This document shows, one piece after another, positions 63,770-64,000 of a DNA stretch of 64,000 bases. Where the stretch lies: assembly GCA_021156175.1 (NCBI GenBank), contig JAJNBL010000007.1, forward strand, positions 41,016-105,015, in the 5' to 3' direction. The stretch comes from Rickettsiales bacterium. Its GTDB lineage: Bacteria; Pseudomonadota; Alphaproteobacteria; Rickettsiales; JAJNBL01. The stretch's first letter is position 1. Every line of letters begins with the position of its first letter. Under the pieces are notes generated by a model. It did not search any database. It was not told the DNA's origin and worked only from the letters and a program-made list of their open reading frames with translations. The position numbers were made by a program, and so were the translations under genes.

Positions 63770-64000
63770 ATGTGGCAGCGCGTTCTAGAGATGATTCATC
63801 GCCCAAAGGGTTATACTCACACGGAGTGTAAGCCTTTGAAAAGGCGGCGCGAGCGCGGCTTCTCCATTATTGAACTAAGTATTGTTGGAACAATCATAGC
63901 GGTAGTGGCTGGTGGTGTGGTCGGAGGATCGCATTTTGTTAAGCAGGCCCAAAATAAATCCGTTCTGGGCGAGGTGCAAAAGATTGTCAAAGCCGCGCGG
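63770..64000 (+). CDS. Type IV prepilin-like protein, start only (cut by window end)
   Basis: Seventy-seven codons are visible and the frame runs off the right edge. After a basic leader of about 28 residues (RPKGY...LKRRRERG), the prepilin motif RGFSIIELSIVGTIIAVVAG has the processing site after Gly, and Glu at position 5 of the mature chain. This is the N-terminus of type IV pilins and type II pseudopilins. Which of these it is needs the rest of the gene. Confidence 0.8.
   Translation, partial: MWQRVLEMIHRPKGYTHTECKPLKRRRERGFSIIELSIVGTIIAVVAGGVVGGSHFVKQAQNKSVLGEVQKIVKAAR

Overview
This 64 kb window reads as chromosome from an alphaproteobacterium that is probably host-associated (Rickettsiales/Holosporales-like or a neighbouring group); this placement is inference. 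The supporting genes are CtrA with TTAA-N7-TTAA boxes in its own upstream region, a COQ9-family protein, a DUF2336 protein, a TIGR02186/TauE pair, an Mrp/Mbh-type cation antiporter operon of the kind found in many alphaproteobacteria, and flagellar fliI/fliJ. Ankyrin, leucine-rich-repeat (LRR) and F-box-like proteins point to contact with a eukaryotic host. I found no rRNA, tRNA, CRISPR array, transposase or phage gene.

Layout. 1-1817: unassigned left edge, zinc-finger protein and M16 peptidase. 1835-11176: mixed region with an ankyrin/F-box-like protein, CtrA and its regulatory region, a second F-box-like protein, a two-subunit CoA transferase, a Ser/Lys-rich repeat protein, an LRR protein, a DUF2336 protein and a TerC membrane protein. 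11413-19739: three tandem paralogues of about 870-950 residues that I cannot assign to a known family. Each has a short pentapeptide-like segment and a C-terminal PDZ-like domain. They are the best candidate for an undescribed system. 19708-26144: minus-strand housekeeping (UspA, TIGR02186, TauE, a protein with a duplicated NHLP-like fold, L31, CNNM/CorC protein, aroB-aroK).

26274-34473: plus-strand genes, including an envelope protein, Trm112, small lipoproteins, pyruvate dehydrogenase E2 and E3, an acyltransferase and a glycerophosphodiesterase. 34542-41931: minus-strand translation genes (lepA, pheT, pheS, rplT, rpmI) with an esterase; the gaps carry palindromic repeats. 42225-48986: Bax-inhibitor-like protein, YbdK-type ligase, a winged-helix protein with a degenerate receiver, COQ9, an SDR enzyme, purF and cvpA. 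49173-56755: nine-gene cation antiporter operon. 56976-61214: RidA, HU, an envelope protein, and fliI/fliJ split by an LRR gene on the opposite strand. 61546-64000: mreB, mreC and the start of a type IV prepilin-like gene cut by the window edge.

Several families of dispersed intergenic inverted repeats occur between the housekeeping genes. Two lie against or across gene ends (pheS stop; region upstream of purF). Homology calls rest on motifs read by eye; no database search was run.
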